DNA of 37,028 nucleotides from Alcaligenaceae bacterium (lineage in GTDB: Bacteria > Pseudomonadota > Gammaproteobacteria > Burkholderiales > Burkholderiaceae_B): positions 2,460 through 39,487 of the forward strand of contig NSIQ01000011.1 in NCBI GenBank assembly GCA_002737415.1, read 5' to 3'. Below are positions 8,687-17,331 of the stretch, in pieces. The notes beneath the pieces were generated by a model. It worked only from the letters and a program-made list of their open reading frames with translations. It did no database searches and was not told the DNA's origin. A program made the translations under genes and the position numbers. Each line of letters opens with the position of its first letter. The stretch's first letter is position 1.

Positions 8687-9844
8687 TTACTCTCTTTCCA
8701 TAATCAGTGTGGCACTGCCGTGACGGGTGCTCAGCGAGCCGCCGGTTCCGTGCGCCAAGGCAATATCGCAGTTTTTAACTTGCACTAAGGGATGCGCTTC
8801 GCCGCGTAATTGGCGTACGGCCTCAATGATCTTGGTAATGCCGCCACGGTTCACCGGATGGTTGTTACACATCCCACCCCCATCTGTGTTGAAGGGAAGT
8901 TTGCCAACACCCGAAATCAAGTTCCCATCCATCACAAACTTGCCACCCTCGCCCTTTTTACAAAAGCCAAGATCCTCAAGCGTCATCACCACAGTGATCG
9001 TGAAGCTGTCGTAAATTGACGCGTACTTGATATCGCTGGGCTTAACGCCTGCTTCAGCAAACGCGATCGGCCCCGAGCGCACAGCCCCGGTATACGTAAT
9101 ATCAATCTTGCCGCCCATCTGCCCCTTGGGTGATTCGCCAGCGCCAATTAACTTTACTAACGGACGTTTCAAGCGCTTAGCAATCTCTGGGCTCACCACA
9201 ATGACCGCGCCACCACCATCGGTGACCACGCAGCAATCCATCCGATGCAGCGGGTCGGCAATCAAGGGGGAGTTGACGACGTCTTCAACGGTGACCACTT
9301 TTTTCAAGTATGCGTTGGGATTGTGTTGCGCATGGTGCGATGCAGAAACCTTGACCCAAGCCAGTTGTTCACTGGTGGTGCCAAACTCATACATATGCCG
9401 CATCGCAGCAAGCGCATACAGGTTGACCGTGACAGGCCCATATGGCGTTTCAAAAGGGGTGTCTGGGATAGCAGTATCCAAATCACGCGCGATCGTGCCG
9501 GGGCGTCCAAAACCCGCACAGGTAATCAAGGCAACACTGCACTTGCCCGCCGCAATGGCTTCAGCCGCATGCGCGACTAAATACATATAAGACGACCCGC
9601 CTGTGTTGGTCGAGTCAGAGTGTTTAACCGTCAACCCCATGTAGTCAATCATGTTGATGCCACCCAGGCTGCCAGGCGCATCGGTCGAGCAGTAATAGCC
9701 GTCGACGTCATGAATGGTCAGGCCGGCGTCTTCAAGCGCCCCTTTGGCACACTCAGCGTGCAAGTGCGCCAGCGACATATTGGTGATTTTGCGAGCCGGA
9801 TGCTCGAAGATCCCGGCGATATAGGCCTTGCCTTTAATACTCAT
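8687..9844 (-). CDS. Thiolase-superfamily (SCP2/Ltp-like) protein
   Basis: 385 aa; thiolase-like HAAEAIAAGKCSVALITC, MDCCVVTDGGGAVIVVS, YDSFTITVVMTLEDLGFC and GGMCNNHPVNRGG segments. Confidence 0.88.
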   Translation of the reverse strand: MSIKGKAYIAGIFEHPARKITNMSLAHLHAECAKGALEDAGLTIHDVDGYYCSTDAPGSLGGINMIDYMGLTVKHSDSTNTGGSSYMYLVAHAAEAIAAGKCSVALITCAGFGRPGTIARDLDTAIPDTPFETPYGPVTVNLYALAAMRHMYEFGTTSEQLAWVKVSASHHAQHNPNAYLKKVVTVEDVVNSPLIADPLHRMDCCVVTDGGGAVIVVSPEIAKRLKRPLVKLIGAGESPKGQMGGKIDITYTGAVRSGPIAFAEAGVKPSDIKYASIYDSFTITVVMTLEDLGFCKKGEGGKFVMDGNLISGVGKLPFNTDGGGMCNNHPVNRGGITKIIEAVRQLRGEAHPLVQVKNCDIALAHGTGGSLSTRHGSATLIMERE

Positions 9845-9865
9845 TGTGTTGTCCCTGTGAAGCTT

Positions 9866-9879
9866 TTGGTTTGAACCAA
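9866..9879. promoter_or_regulatory. Inverted repeat TTGGTT-TG-AACCAA in the divergent intergenic region; candidate operator
   Basis: Perfect 6-bp arms, 2-nt spacer, just upstream of the minus-strand operon start at 9844. Confidence 0.4.
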
Positions 9880-10024
9880 TATTAGAGTGAGTCCGCTGTC
9901 AGCCTTGTCTTAGTTTTATAACATTCAAACCACGTCTTTAGGCAGTGGTTTTTCTTTTTTCACCGAAAAGGATAATTTGCTCTAAGCTAGTGCTTAAGGT
10001 ACTTAGATACCACTCGGAGATAAT

Positions 10025-10822
10025 ATGCCAGAGCAGTCATCACCATTACTCAGGTCAGTGCACGAGGGCGTCATGACGCTCGTCATGAATCGACCAGAGC
10101 GCCTCAATGCGCTCAGTCCCGAGCTGTACGACCAGCTAGGCCAGACCCTGCTTGAGGCTAAAGATAATAAGCAGATTGGCGCAATCGTGCTGACCGGTGC
10201 GGGCAATGCCTTTTGCGCAGGTGGCGACGTGGCCCGCATGGCGAACTCACCCGCAGAGTCTATATCTTTTGAGCAAAAAGTCGCGCGCTTACGGCAGCGC
10301 AATCTAATTACAGAATTGCTTCATACCCTACCCATCCCCACCATCGCGATGATTCGCGGCCCAGCTGCGGGCGCCGGACTGTGTTTGGCGCTGGCTTGCG
10401 ACTTTCGCTATGCAGATGATTCGGCAAAATTCAAAACGGCGTTTATCAACGTGGGCTTGCCCGGTGATTTTGGTGGGCATTATTTTTTACCGCGTATCGT
10501 CGGTTTTGCGAAGGCTCGCGAACTGTATTTGCTATCGCCCACCCTCAGTGCGCAGCAAGCGCAAGATTTGGGGTTGCTGACGGGCCTTTGCTCGCGTGAA
10601 AATCTTGAATCAGAGGTCATCGCAATTGCTCAGAAACTTGCTAAAGGCCCTCGACAAGCACTCACATTGATGAAAGACAATTTAAACCAAGCCTTGCAAA
10701 ACACCCTAGATCAAGTGCTGAATCAAGAAGCTTTTAATCATGTGACCGCAACGCTTGCCGCCGATCACAAAGAGGCTGCACTAGCGTTTATCGAAAAACG
10801 ACCACCCAAATTTGAACGATAA
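10025..10822 (+). CDS. Enoyl-CoA hydratase/isomerase (crotonase) family protein
   Basis: 265 aa; GAGNAFCAGGDVARM, IRGPAAGAGLCLALACDFRYAD, FINVGLPGDFGGHYFLPRIVG. Confidence 0.93.
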   Translation: MPEQSSPLLRSVHEGVMTLVMNRPERLNALSPELYDQLGQTLLEAKDNKQIGAIVLTGAGNAFCAGGDVARMANSPAESISFEQKVARLRQRNLITELLHTLPIPTIAMIRGPAAGAGLCLALACDFRYADDSAKFKTAFINVGLPGDFGGHYFLPRIVGFAKARELYLLSPTLSAQQAQDLGLLTGLCSRENLESEVIAIAQKLAKGPRQALTLMKDNLNQALQNTLDQVLNQEAFNHVTATLAADHKEAALAFIEKRPPKFER

Positions 10823-10867
10823 CCATTAGCCAGTATTCTGATAACTACACAGGGAGCCTAGTCAATC

Positions 10868-11767
10868 ATGAGCCGTTTATGTGAAGGACGCGTCGCAATC
10901 GTTACCGGCGCTGCACGTGGAATTGGGCGCGAATATGCCTTGCAATTAGCCGTCTGTGGGGCCAAAGTCGTTGTCAATGACCTTGGCGTGTCACGCGAAG
11001 GTTTAGGCAAAGACACGACTGCCGCGCAACAAGTAGTTGACGAAATCAAAGCAGCGGGCGGTGAAGCCATCGCAAACTGTGACGACGTTTCTGAATGGAA
11101 AGAAGCCGAGCATATGATCCACAGCACGGTCGAGCACTTTGGCAAGCTCGACGTCGTGATCAATAACGCAGGCATTCTTCGTGACCGAATGCTTGTGAAC
11201 ATGGAAGAAAGCGAGTGGGATGCCGTCATCAAGGTTCATTTAAAAGGAACCTTCGCACCTTGCCACCACGCTGCCGTGTACTGGCGAGCTCAGCAAAAAC
11301 TCACCGGCGAATCTGTGAACGCACGACTCATCAATACCACTTCATTTTCGGGCTTGCTCGGCAACATTGGGCAAAGCAATTACGGCGCCGCCAAAGCCGG
11401 GATCGCTGCATTCACCATCATCGCTGCGCGTGAATTAAAACGTTATGGAATCACGGTCAATGCCATTAGCCCGCATGCACAAACGCGCATGACAGAAAGC
11501 TTACGCGAGCGCACGCCCGAAGAAATCGCGCAGCGGCACCCTCGTTGGATCGCCGCTGCTGCAACCTGGCTTGCCAGCGCTGAAAGCGCCGAAGTCACCG
11601 CGCGGGTGTTTGAATTGGGTGGCGGGTTTCTTGCAGCGATGGAAGGCTGGCATCGCGGGCCTCAAACCGAACCGATCGACAACCCAAATGCAATCGGCAC
11701 TGTCATGTTGGACTTGGCGCGTCGAGCGCGACGCAATGCAGACATGCGCGGTAACGATCTGGATTAG
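10868..11767 (+). CDS. SDR family oxidoreductase (hydroxyacyl-CoA dehydrogenase-like)
   Basis: 299 aa; VTGAARGIGREYALQLA, NNAGILRD, YGAAK catalytic motif. Confidence 0.93.
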   Translation: MSRLCEGRVAIVTGAARGIGREYALQLAVCGAKVVVNDLGVSREGLGKDTTAAQQVVDEIKAAGGEAIANCDDVSEWKEAEHMIHSTVEHFGKLDVVINNAGILRDRMLVNMEESEWDAVIKVHLKGTFAPCHHAAVYWRAQQKLTGESVNARLINTTSFSGLLGNIGQSNYGAAKAGIAAFTIIAARELKRYGITVNAISPHAQTRMTESLRERTPEEIAQRHPRWIAAAATWLASAESAEVTARVFELGGGFLAAMEGWHRGPQTEPIDNPNAIGTVMLDLARRARRNADMRGNDLD

Positions 11768-11769
11768 CC

Positions 11770-12438
11770 ATGATCAACAAGCGTGTTGACTCAATGGCGC
11801 AAGCGTTGCAAGGCATCAAGGATGGCGATGTTCTGCTGATCGGCGGTTTTGGTACGTCGGGGCAACCTACAGAATTGTTAGCGGGTGTTCTTGAACTCGG
11901 GGCAAGAGACCTGACCTTAGTCGCTAACAATACCACCATGGGTAATGATATTGTGGCCGACTTGATGCGAGCCAATCGCGTGAGAAAATGCGTATGCTCG
12001 TTTCCGAGAGGCTTGCTTGGAAAGACAATCTTTGACGAACTCTACAGCGCCGGCAAGATCGAGCTTGAACTTGTCCCACAGGGCACTTTGGCCGAACGCA
12101 TTCGCGCGGGCGCCGCGGGTATTGGCGGGTTCTTTACGCGCACCGCCGCAGGTACCGACTTAGCGCACGGCAAAGAGACACGCCTCATTGACGGCAAAGA
12201 GTATGTTTTTGAAAAACCCTTAGTTGGAGATGTGGCCTTAATTAAAGCAAAAAAAGGTGATCGCTGGGGTAATTTGGTTTATCACCGTGGCGCCCGCGTG
12301 AATAACCCCGCGATGGCGGGAGCAGCGAAGCTTGTCGTCGCGCAAGTCGATGCGTTTGTCGAATTGGGAGAACTCGATCCAGAGCATATCGTCACACCTG
12401 GGTTGTTCATCGACCGCTTATTTGAGATAAAAAAATGA
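11770..12438 (+). CDS. Family I CoA-transferase subunit A
   Basis: 222 aa; LIGGFGTSGQPTELL, GAAGIGGFFTRTAAGTDLAHGKETRLIDGKEYVFE. Confidence 0.93.
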   Translation: MINKRVDSMAQALQGIKDGDVLLIGGFGTSGQPTELLAGVLELGARDLTLVANNTTMGNDIVADLMRANRVRKCVCSFPRGLLGKTIFDELYSAGKIELELVPQGTLAERIRAGAAGIGGFFTRTAAGTDLAHGKETRLIDGKEYVFEKPLVGDVALIKAKKGDRWGNLVYHRGARVNNPAMAGAAKLVVAQVDAFVELGELDPEHIVTPGLFIDRLFEIKK

Positions 12439-13130
12439 AAGGGCTCAATAGGCAAGATATCGCCCGCATCGCGGCAGAAGATATTCCCGAAGGCTTGTGC
12501 GTCAATCTTGGTATTGGTTTGCCCACCATGATCGCAGATTACATCCCGCTTGGTCGCGAGGTTTTGCTGCACAGCGAACAAGGACTAATGGGGCTCGGAC
12601 CGGCTCCAGCAGCAGGGCAAGAGGATAGCGATATCGTCAACGCAGGCAAGTTGCCCGTCACGCTCCTAAAAGGTGCCTCGATTTTTAGCCATAGCGATTC
12701 TTTCTTGATGATCCGCGGAGGCCACATCGATATCGCCTGCCTTGGCGCCTTTCAAGTCGCTGAAAATGGAGATCTCGCCAACTGGTCAACGGGCTTGTCG
12801 ACAGAAACCCCAGGGGTAGGCGGGGCGATGGATCTTGCCGCGGGCGCTGCAAACGTTTGGGTGCTGATGGAGCATTGCCAAAAGGATGGTACACCACGCC
12901 TACTCGAACGCTGCACTTATCCATTAACCGGTCACAAATGCGTGACAAGAATTTATACAAATTACGCTTTAATCGAAATCTGCTCGACTGGTTTTGTCGT
13001 AGAAAGAATCGCCAACGACATCGACTTCGAAACACTGCAAAAAATAACCGGTGCACCACTGCAACTTAGCCCACAATGCGCACCCTACCTGCCGGGCGTG
13101 GCGCGTGACACAGGAACTCATCATGCTTGA
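12435..13130 (+). CDS. Family I CoA-transferase subunit B
   Basis: 231 aa; NLGIGLPTMIADYIP, HSEQGLMGLGP (catalytic Glu region), RGGHIDIACLGAFQV; start overlaps subunit A stop. Confidence 0.93.
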   Translation: MKGLNRQDIARIAAEDIPEGLCVNLGIGLPTMIADYIPLGREVLLHSEQGLMGLGPAPAAGQEDSDIVNAGKLPVTLLKGASIFSHSDSFLMIRGGHIDIACLGAFQVAENGDLANWSTGLSTETPGVGGAMDLAAGAANVWVLMEHCQKDGTPRLLERCTYPLTGHKCVTRIYTNYALIEICSTGFVVERIANDIDFETLQKITGAPLQLSPQCAPYLPGVARDTGTHHA

Positions 13131-13578
13131 AGTCGAATTCCCTTCAGATATGAAGCAATACGTGGGTCAAAAGGTTGGCAGCAGTGACTGGCTGACCGTG
13201 GATCAAAAACGGATCGATGACTTTGCCGCGGTCTCTGGTGACCATAACTGGATTCACATTGATCGCGAGCGTGCAAAACAACAGATGCCAAATGGCAAAA
13301 CAATCGCCCATGGCATGCTCACGCTTTCGCTCGTGACCTATTTGGCTAGTCAAATTGTTCGTATTAAGCAACGCTCGCGCGGGGTCAACTATGGCCAAAA
13401 CAAAGTTCGCTTCGTCAGCCCCGTGCAGTGTGGTGCTCGCATTCGCTTACACCGCACACTCGAGAAATATGACGAGATCGAGGGCGGTGCGCGGCTGACT
13501 TACAGCAACACCATCGAGATTGAAGGGGTCGCGAAGCCAGCGCTAGTCGCCGAGACGCTGACCGTTGTTTATCGATAG
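13123..13578 (+). CDS. MaoC-like (R)-specific enoyl-CoA hydratase
   Basis: Start MLEVEF at 13123 overlaps the preceding stop; VSGDHNWIHIDRERA and IAHGMLTLSLV. Confidence 0.9.
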   Translation: MLEVEFPSDMKQYVGQKVGSSDWLTVDQKRIDDFAAVSGDHNWIHIDRERAKQQMPNGKTIAHGMLTLSLVTYLASQIVRIKQRSRGVNYGQNKVRFVSPVQCGARIRLHRTLEKYDEIEGGARLTYSNTIEIEGVAKPALVAETLTVVYR

Positions 13579-13706
13579 GCAACGCTGCAACATGCATTGA
13601 GGTAATCATCGTCTGAGCTGATGCTATAGGATTTGCCGTTAATTTTTGTGCGGACAAGGCGTTCTTCTGACGAGCGAAGGGCGGCCCGCGGACGTAACAG
13701 CGACAT
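13569..13706 (-). pseudogene. 45-aa remnant ORF, possibly an N-terminal fragment of a larger gene
   Basis: MSLLRPRAALRSSEERLVRTKINGKSYSISSDDDYLNACCSVAYR; below the ORF-track cutoff, ends at the stop of the MaoC gene. Confidence 0.25.
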
Positions 13707-13762
13707 GACCTTAGCGAAGCGTTTAATATATGTTCTACTAATCGTGTCCGGTGATTTGACTC

Positions 13763-13807
13763 AAGCTTAACCGATGGGGTTAGGTTGCTTAGTGAGCGGT
13801 TAAGCTT
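13763..13807. repeat. 11-bp perfect inverted repeat between convergent genes; possible terminator or hairpin
   Basis: AAGCTTAACCG (13763-13773) and CGGTTAAGCTT (13797-13807), 23-nt spacer. Confidence 0.6.
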
Positions 13808-13828
13808 ATTCTAAACGGTCACCCAACC

Positions 13829-15433
13829 CTACCGTGCGTACACAACCCCTGCCCCACCCCTTGGGTCAGCACCGCCCCGCATACGGCCCCCAATGGTTGA
13901 AATCACGTGCGCACGCGACATGCTGGGCTCAAAGCTATGCGCGCTCTGATGAACCGTATGACCTAACGCCCGTAACTCTTTAATAACCGAGCGCGGCACG
14001 GTGGCCTCAGTGTGTATCCCCAGACCCTCGCAATGAATACGCGGAACAGTGACCGCTTCCACCGGCGACATCCCAAAATCCACCACGTTCAAAATAGCTT
14101 GCAACGTAGCGCTGATGATCACGCTCCCCCCTGGCGCGCCAGCTAACAGCACAGGCTTGCCGTCCTTGAGCAACATGGTGGGTACCATCCCGGTGGTACG
14201 CGCTTTACCTGGGGCCATCGAATTCTTTTTATTCGGGACTGGATCAAACAGCTTCATCGAGTTGTTATAGTTAAAACCTAAGCCCGGGCTGACGACGCCC
14301 GCGGCTGTACCGAGCGTATGGGTCATCGATACCGCATTACCTTCGCTATCCATGACGCAGACATGCGTGGTGCATCCCGGTGGCGCCTCTTCTTGGCCAC
14401 CTGCATACCGACCCGACTGAATCCGTTCAGCCCAATACGCCGCACGCTTTTTAGAAATCAGCATCTCGGTGGGGACGTCTGCAAAACGTGGATCGCCTAA
14501 ATATGCATTGCGATCAACGTGGGCGGCAGCCATTGCGCGCGCCACTAAATCTATGTGCTGTGCCGAGCCATGGTCGAGTGCGCTCAAATCAAAATGCTCT
14601 AGGATCTGCAACATTTCAATCAAGGTTGCACCACTGCCTGGTGGCGGATTAGAGCGCACCTCATAGCCCCGATAAGACCCCACCAAGGGCGCACTTTCTT
14701 CGGGTTGATAGTCGGCCAAGTCTTGGCGGGTGACAAAGGCGCCATTCGCTTCTAGGTCACGGGCGATTTCATCGCCGAGCGCACCTCGATGAAACTCGCG
14801 CCACCCCCCTTTGGCGAGTCGCTCTAGTGTGCGTGCATAGTCAGGCAGGTGCATCACATCACCAACCTTAAACAAACGCCCTTTGGGATGCAAATACACA
14901 CGCGCGCATTCGGCGGTTTTGCGAATGCGTGTGAGACCATCCGGAATACCAAGCTGAGCGTAACCGCTCCAGACAGTTGCCAAATTTGGTGTGATCAGGA
15001 TGCCCTCGTCGGCTTGCTCAATCGCCGGTACGATCAAATCGGTCCAAGGCATCGAGCCTAGCTTTTCATGAAATAAACCGAGTCCCGCTGGCGTACCAGG
15101 CGTCATGATCGCGGTGTAGCCGATCTCGCTTCGAAAATCATCAAACAAGCTATAGCCAGAAATCGGTGTGCGACCCTTGCAGTCTTTTTCCCACATATTA
15201 GGACGCACTTTAGAGCCCGCGCGGTTATAGAAATCTATCATCCCGCTTGTGCCCGTCGCTGCATGAAAGTAGTGCAAGGTCCCCATGCCGCCCAAGCCGC
15301 ACATAAAAGGGTCATTGACCATTTGCGAGAAAGCCGTTGCCAACGCGGCATCAAAGGCGTTGCCGCCCTTCTCAAGCACCTCTGCTCCCACCTCAGCAGC
15401 ACGCGGTTGCGGACACACGACAACACCTTTCAT
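13829..15433 (-). CDS. Gamma-glutamyltransferase
   Basis: ORF 13829..15496; start MKGVVVCPQPRAAEVG at 15433 preceded by GGGGAA; TTHVCVMDSEGNAVSMTHTLG and GAPGG motifs. Confidence 0.93.
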   Translation of the reverse strand: MKGVVVCPQPRAAEVGAEVLEKGGNAFDAALATAFSQMVNDPFMCGLGGMGTLHYFHAATGTSGMIDFYNRAGSKVRPNMWEKDCKGRTPISGYSLFDDFRSEIGYTAIMTPGTPAGLGLFHEKLGSMPWTDLIVPAIEQADEGILITPNLATVWSGYAQLGIPDGLTRIRKTAECARVYLHPKGRLFKVGDVMHLPDYARTLERLAKGGWREFHRGALGDEIARDLEANGAFVTRQDLADYQPEESAPLVGSYRGYEVRSNPPPGSGATLIEMLQILEHFDLSALDHGSAQHIDLVARAMAAAHVDRNAYLGDPRFADVPTEMLISKKRAAYWAERIQSGRYAGGQEEAPPGCTTHVCVMDSEGNAVSMTHTLGTAAGVVSPGLGFNYNNSMKLFDPVPNKKNSMAPGKARTTGMVPTMLLKDGKPVLLAGAPGGSVIISATLQAILNVVDFGMSPVEAVTVPRIHCEGLGIHTEATVPRSVIKELRALGHTVHQSAHSFEPSMSRAHVISTIGGRMRGGADPRGGAGVVYAR

Positions 15434-15701
15434 GCTATTTCCCCTATTTACCTTGGGCAAATCCCATTGACTGACAAACCGCAGCCTGCACATCAAGAGT
15501 TTGGACCATTTTTGTCAGTCGCACCATTCAGTTTTGGTATTTAGTCTACTTTGGCCCCAGAATCAATCACGACTCACCACCGATTCCCTCCGTCATGCGC
15601 CCAGCTGCAAACAATCGACGGTCGTCAAAGACCTCTACCTTTTCTAAGGGACTACGTGATCCTAGGGATATTGGCGGACTATTTTTTTAAAAAAATACAT
15701 A

Positions 15702-16106
15702 TTAATTAGTTTCACTACCGCCCAAATATCCACAGCAATTAATTTCAATACGTGTTGGTGGCACAGCCTTAGGGCTACCAACTCTTGATACCTGTATCAA
15801 AGTAGAACAGGGAAAATCACCAGAAAAAAACTCTTGTCGTGCGCGCCAGATATCATGATTTTCGTCTAGATCGATGACGAAGATTTGCATGGCCATAATA
15901 TCGTTCATTGCTCCACCAGCAGCCTCAATCAAATCTTGAATGTCAGTAAAAATTTTCCTTGCTTGTTCGTAAGTACTTGAACCATCTGCGACCATACCAG
16001 CGACATAAAAATGTCCATTTTTATGAACCTTAAAATTCGACCAAGTTTTCGGCGGAGGAGCAGGAACTTTGGAACCTTCAGGGACGTTTATTACTTTGTA
16101 GCTCAT
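15702..16106 (-). CDS. RidA/YjgF/UK114 family protein
   Basis: FKVHKNGHFYVAGMVADG, AGGAMNDIMAMQIFVID, FPCSTLIQVSRV; start could also be 16118. Confidence 0.85.
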   Translation of the reverse strand: MSYKVINVPEGSKVPAPPPKTWSNFKVHKNGHFYVAGMVADGSSTYEQARKIFTDIQDLIEAAGGAMNDIMAMQIFVIDLDENHDIWRARQEFFSGDFPCSTLIQVSRVGSPKAVPPTRIEINCCGYLGGSETN

Positions 16107-16329
16107 TTGGGCTCTCACTTTTCAAAATTAATCTAAAATTCACTTTAACTAAAAAGGAGGTGCAGATAAAAACCTGGACTGGTTTATTCCGTAAGTGCGA
16201 GACTTTGTCGGTATACCGTATCCGCATCCAAGCACTTCACATCGAGTGGTGATGTCGCACAACAAAACGCTTTAGAGTCCGCTAATAATTACTGTACGGC
16301 CTTGGGTAAGGAGGTCTTGGTAAAAAAAC

Positions 16330-16470
16330 ATGGCAAACAGTAGCGAAGGTCAGGGTACATTTTATACACACACCGTGACTTTTCAATGTTTAAGTAAAAA
16401 TGATTCTGATCTTTCGAGACCAACATATAGGGCTGTCCCGAACGTGGTGATTGAGAACCGCAGAGACTAA
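16330..16470 (+). CDS. Small hypothetical ORF (46 aa)
   Basis: MANSSEGQGTFYTHTVTFQCLSKNDSDLSRPTYRAVPNVVIENRRD; open reading only. Confidence 0.2.
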   Translation: MANSSEGQGTFYTHTVTFQCLSKNDSDLSRPTYRAVPNVVIENRRD

Positions 16471-16798
16471 GGTATACGCCTACAGTGAGCTCGATGACTC
16501 TGCGCGTCGAGCAAGACGTGCAAGTAATGCAAGCTCAGTGGATGAATTCAACGACGAGATAAGGAAGGCCGTTCGGGACTTTAATTCCGGCATTGATGCG
16601 GTACGTTCGTGCTCTCGACGGTAATCACCTTCGAAAACGTGATGAAGCCGAGGCGAAAAGCTCGAACAAATTTTAAGTTTTTGTGTTTCACTTGGGTAAG
16701 TCAGTAAGTGACTGGTCGAGGGGCGTCGAAGGCTTTGGCTTGTTGGCGCCGATCCAATATTGACCAGCTTCGGTGAAGACCTTTTCTTGGATTGAGCT

Positions 16799-17248
16799 AT
16801 GACAAATATAAACGGGGTGGTAAGTTTTTTTTTCACAGCGAGCACATTGCTTATATCGAACAATGCTGTTGGCCAGTCACTCGAAAAATGTCTCAAAACA
16901 GGCAATGGAGACTCATCTGAGTGCAACAGCTATCGCTCTAACGGAGGAATAAATAACGATAGTAAATTTTATGGCCTGAAGGTAACAGAGATTAAGACTT
17001 ACAGACCTTTTCAACTCATACTGGCATCATCAAATAAAAAAGATGATGTGATAAAAGGCGTGAGAAAACTTTGCGGAAATATGGTGCTCAGGGAGTACCC
17101 TAACTCAGAACTTTGGTACCTTGATACTCCGAACACTGCAGAAAGCCCTGCAAAACCTTGTACGCCTGCCTGCGGTGCGAGGAACCTACCGAGCAATGGG
17201 ACATATCAAGTACAGGTGTCACGATGGTCGGGAGAATGTAAAAACTAG
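16799..17248 (+). CDS. Hypothetical protein with possible N-terminal signal/TM segment
   Basis: 149 aa ORF; hydrophobic VVSFFFTASTLLISNNAVGQS then a Cys-containing domain. Confidence 0.5.
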   Translation: MTNINGVVSFFFTASTLLISNNAVGQSLEKCLKTGNGDSSECNSYRSNGGINNDSKFYGLKVTEIKTYRPFQLILASSNKKDDVIKGVRKLCGNMVLREYPNSELWYLDTPNTAESPAKPCTPACGARNLPSNGTYQVQVSRWSGECKN

Positions 17249-17331
17249 ATTACCTCATTCAGATAGATTAGGAATACGCAACGTTAAAAGGCTTTTCAAT
17301 TGAACATGGCGGTTTTAAGAGCCTAGATTGA

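Noticed and set aside
9027-9590. 187-aa plus-strand ORF (and similar long overlapping ORFs, e.g. 406..771, 34790..35173)
   Set aside because: Antisense shadows of strongly supported genes; low-complexity composition with no recognisable domain
15565-15675. Minus-strand peptide SRSPLEKVEVFDDRRLFAAGRMTEGIGGES ending in a stop
   Set aside because: Could be a gene remnant but too short, with no start and no identifiable family
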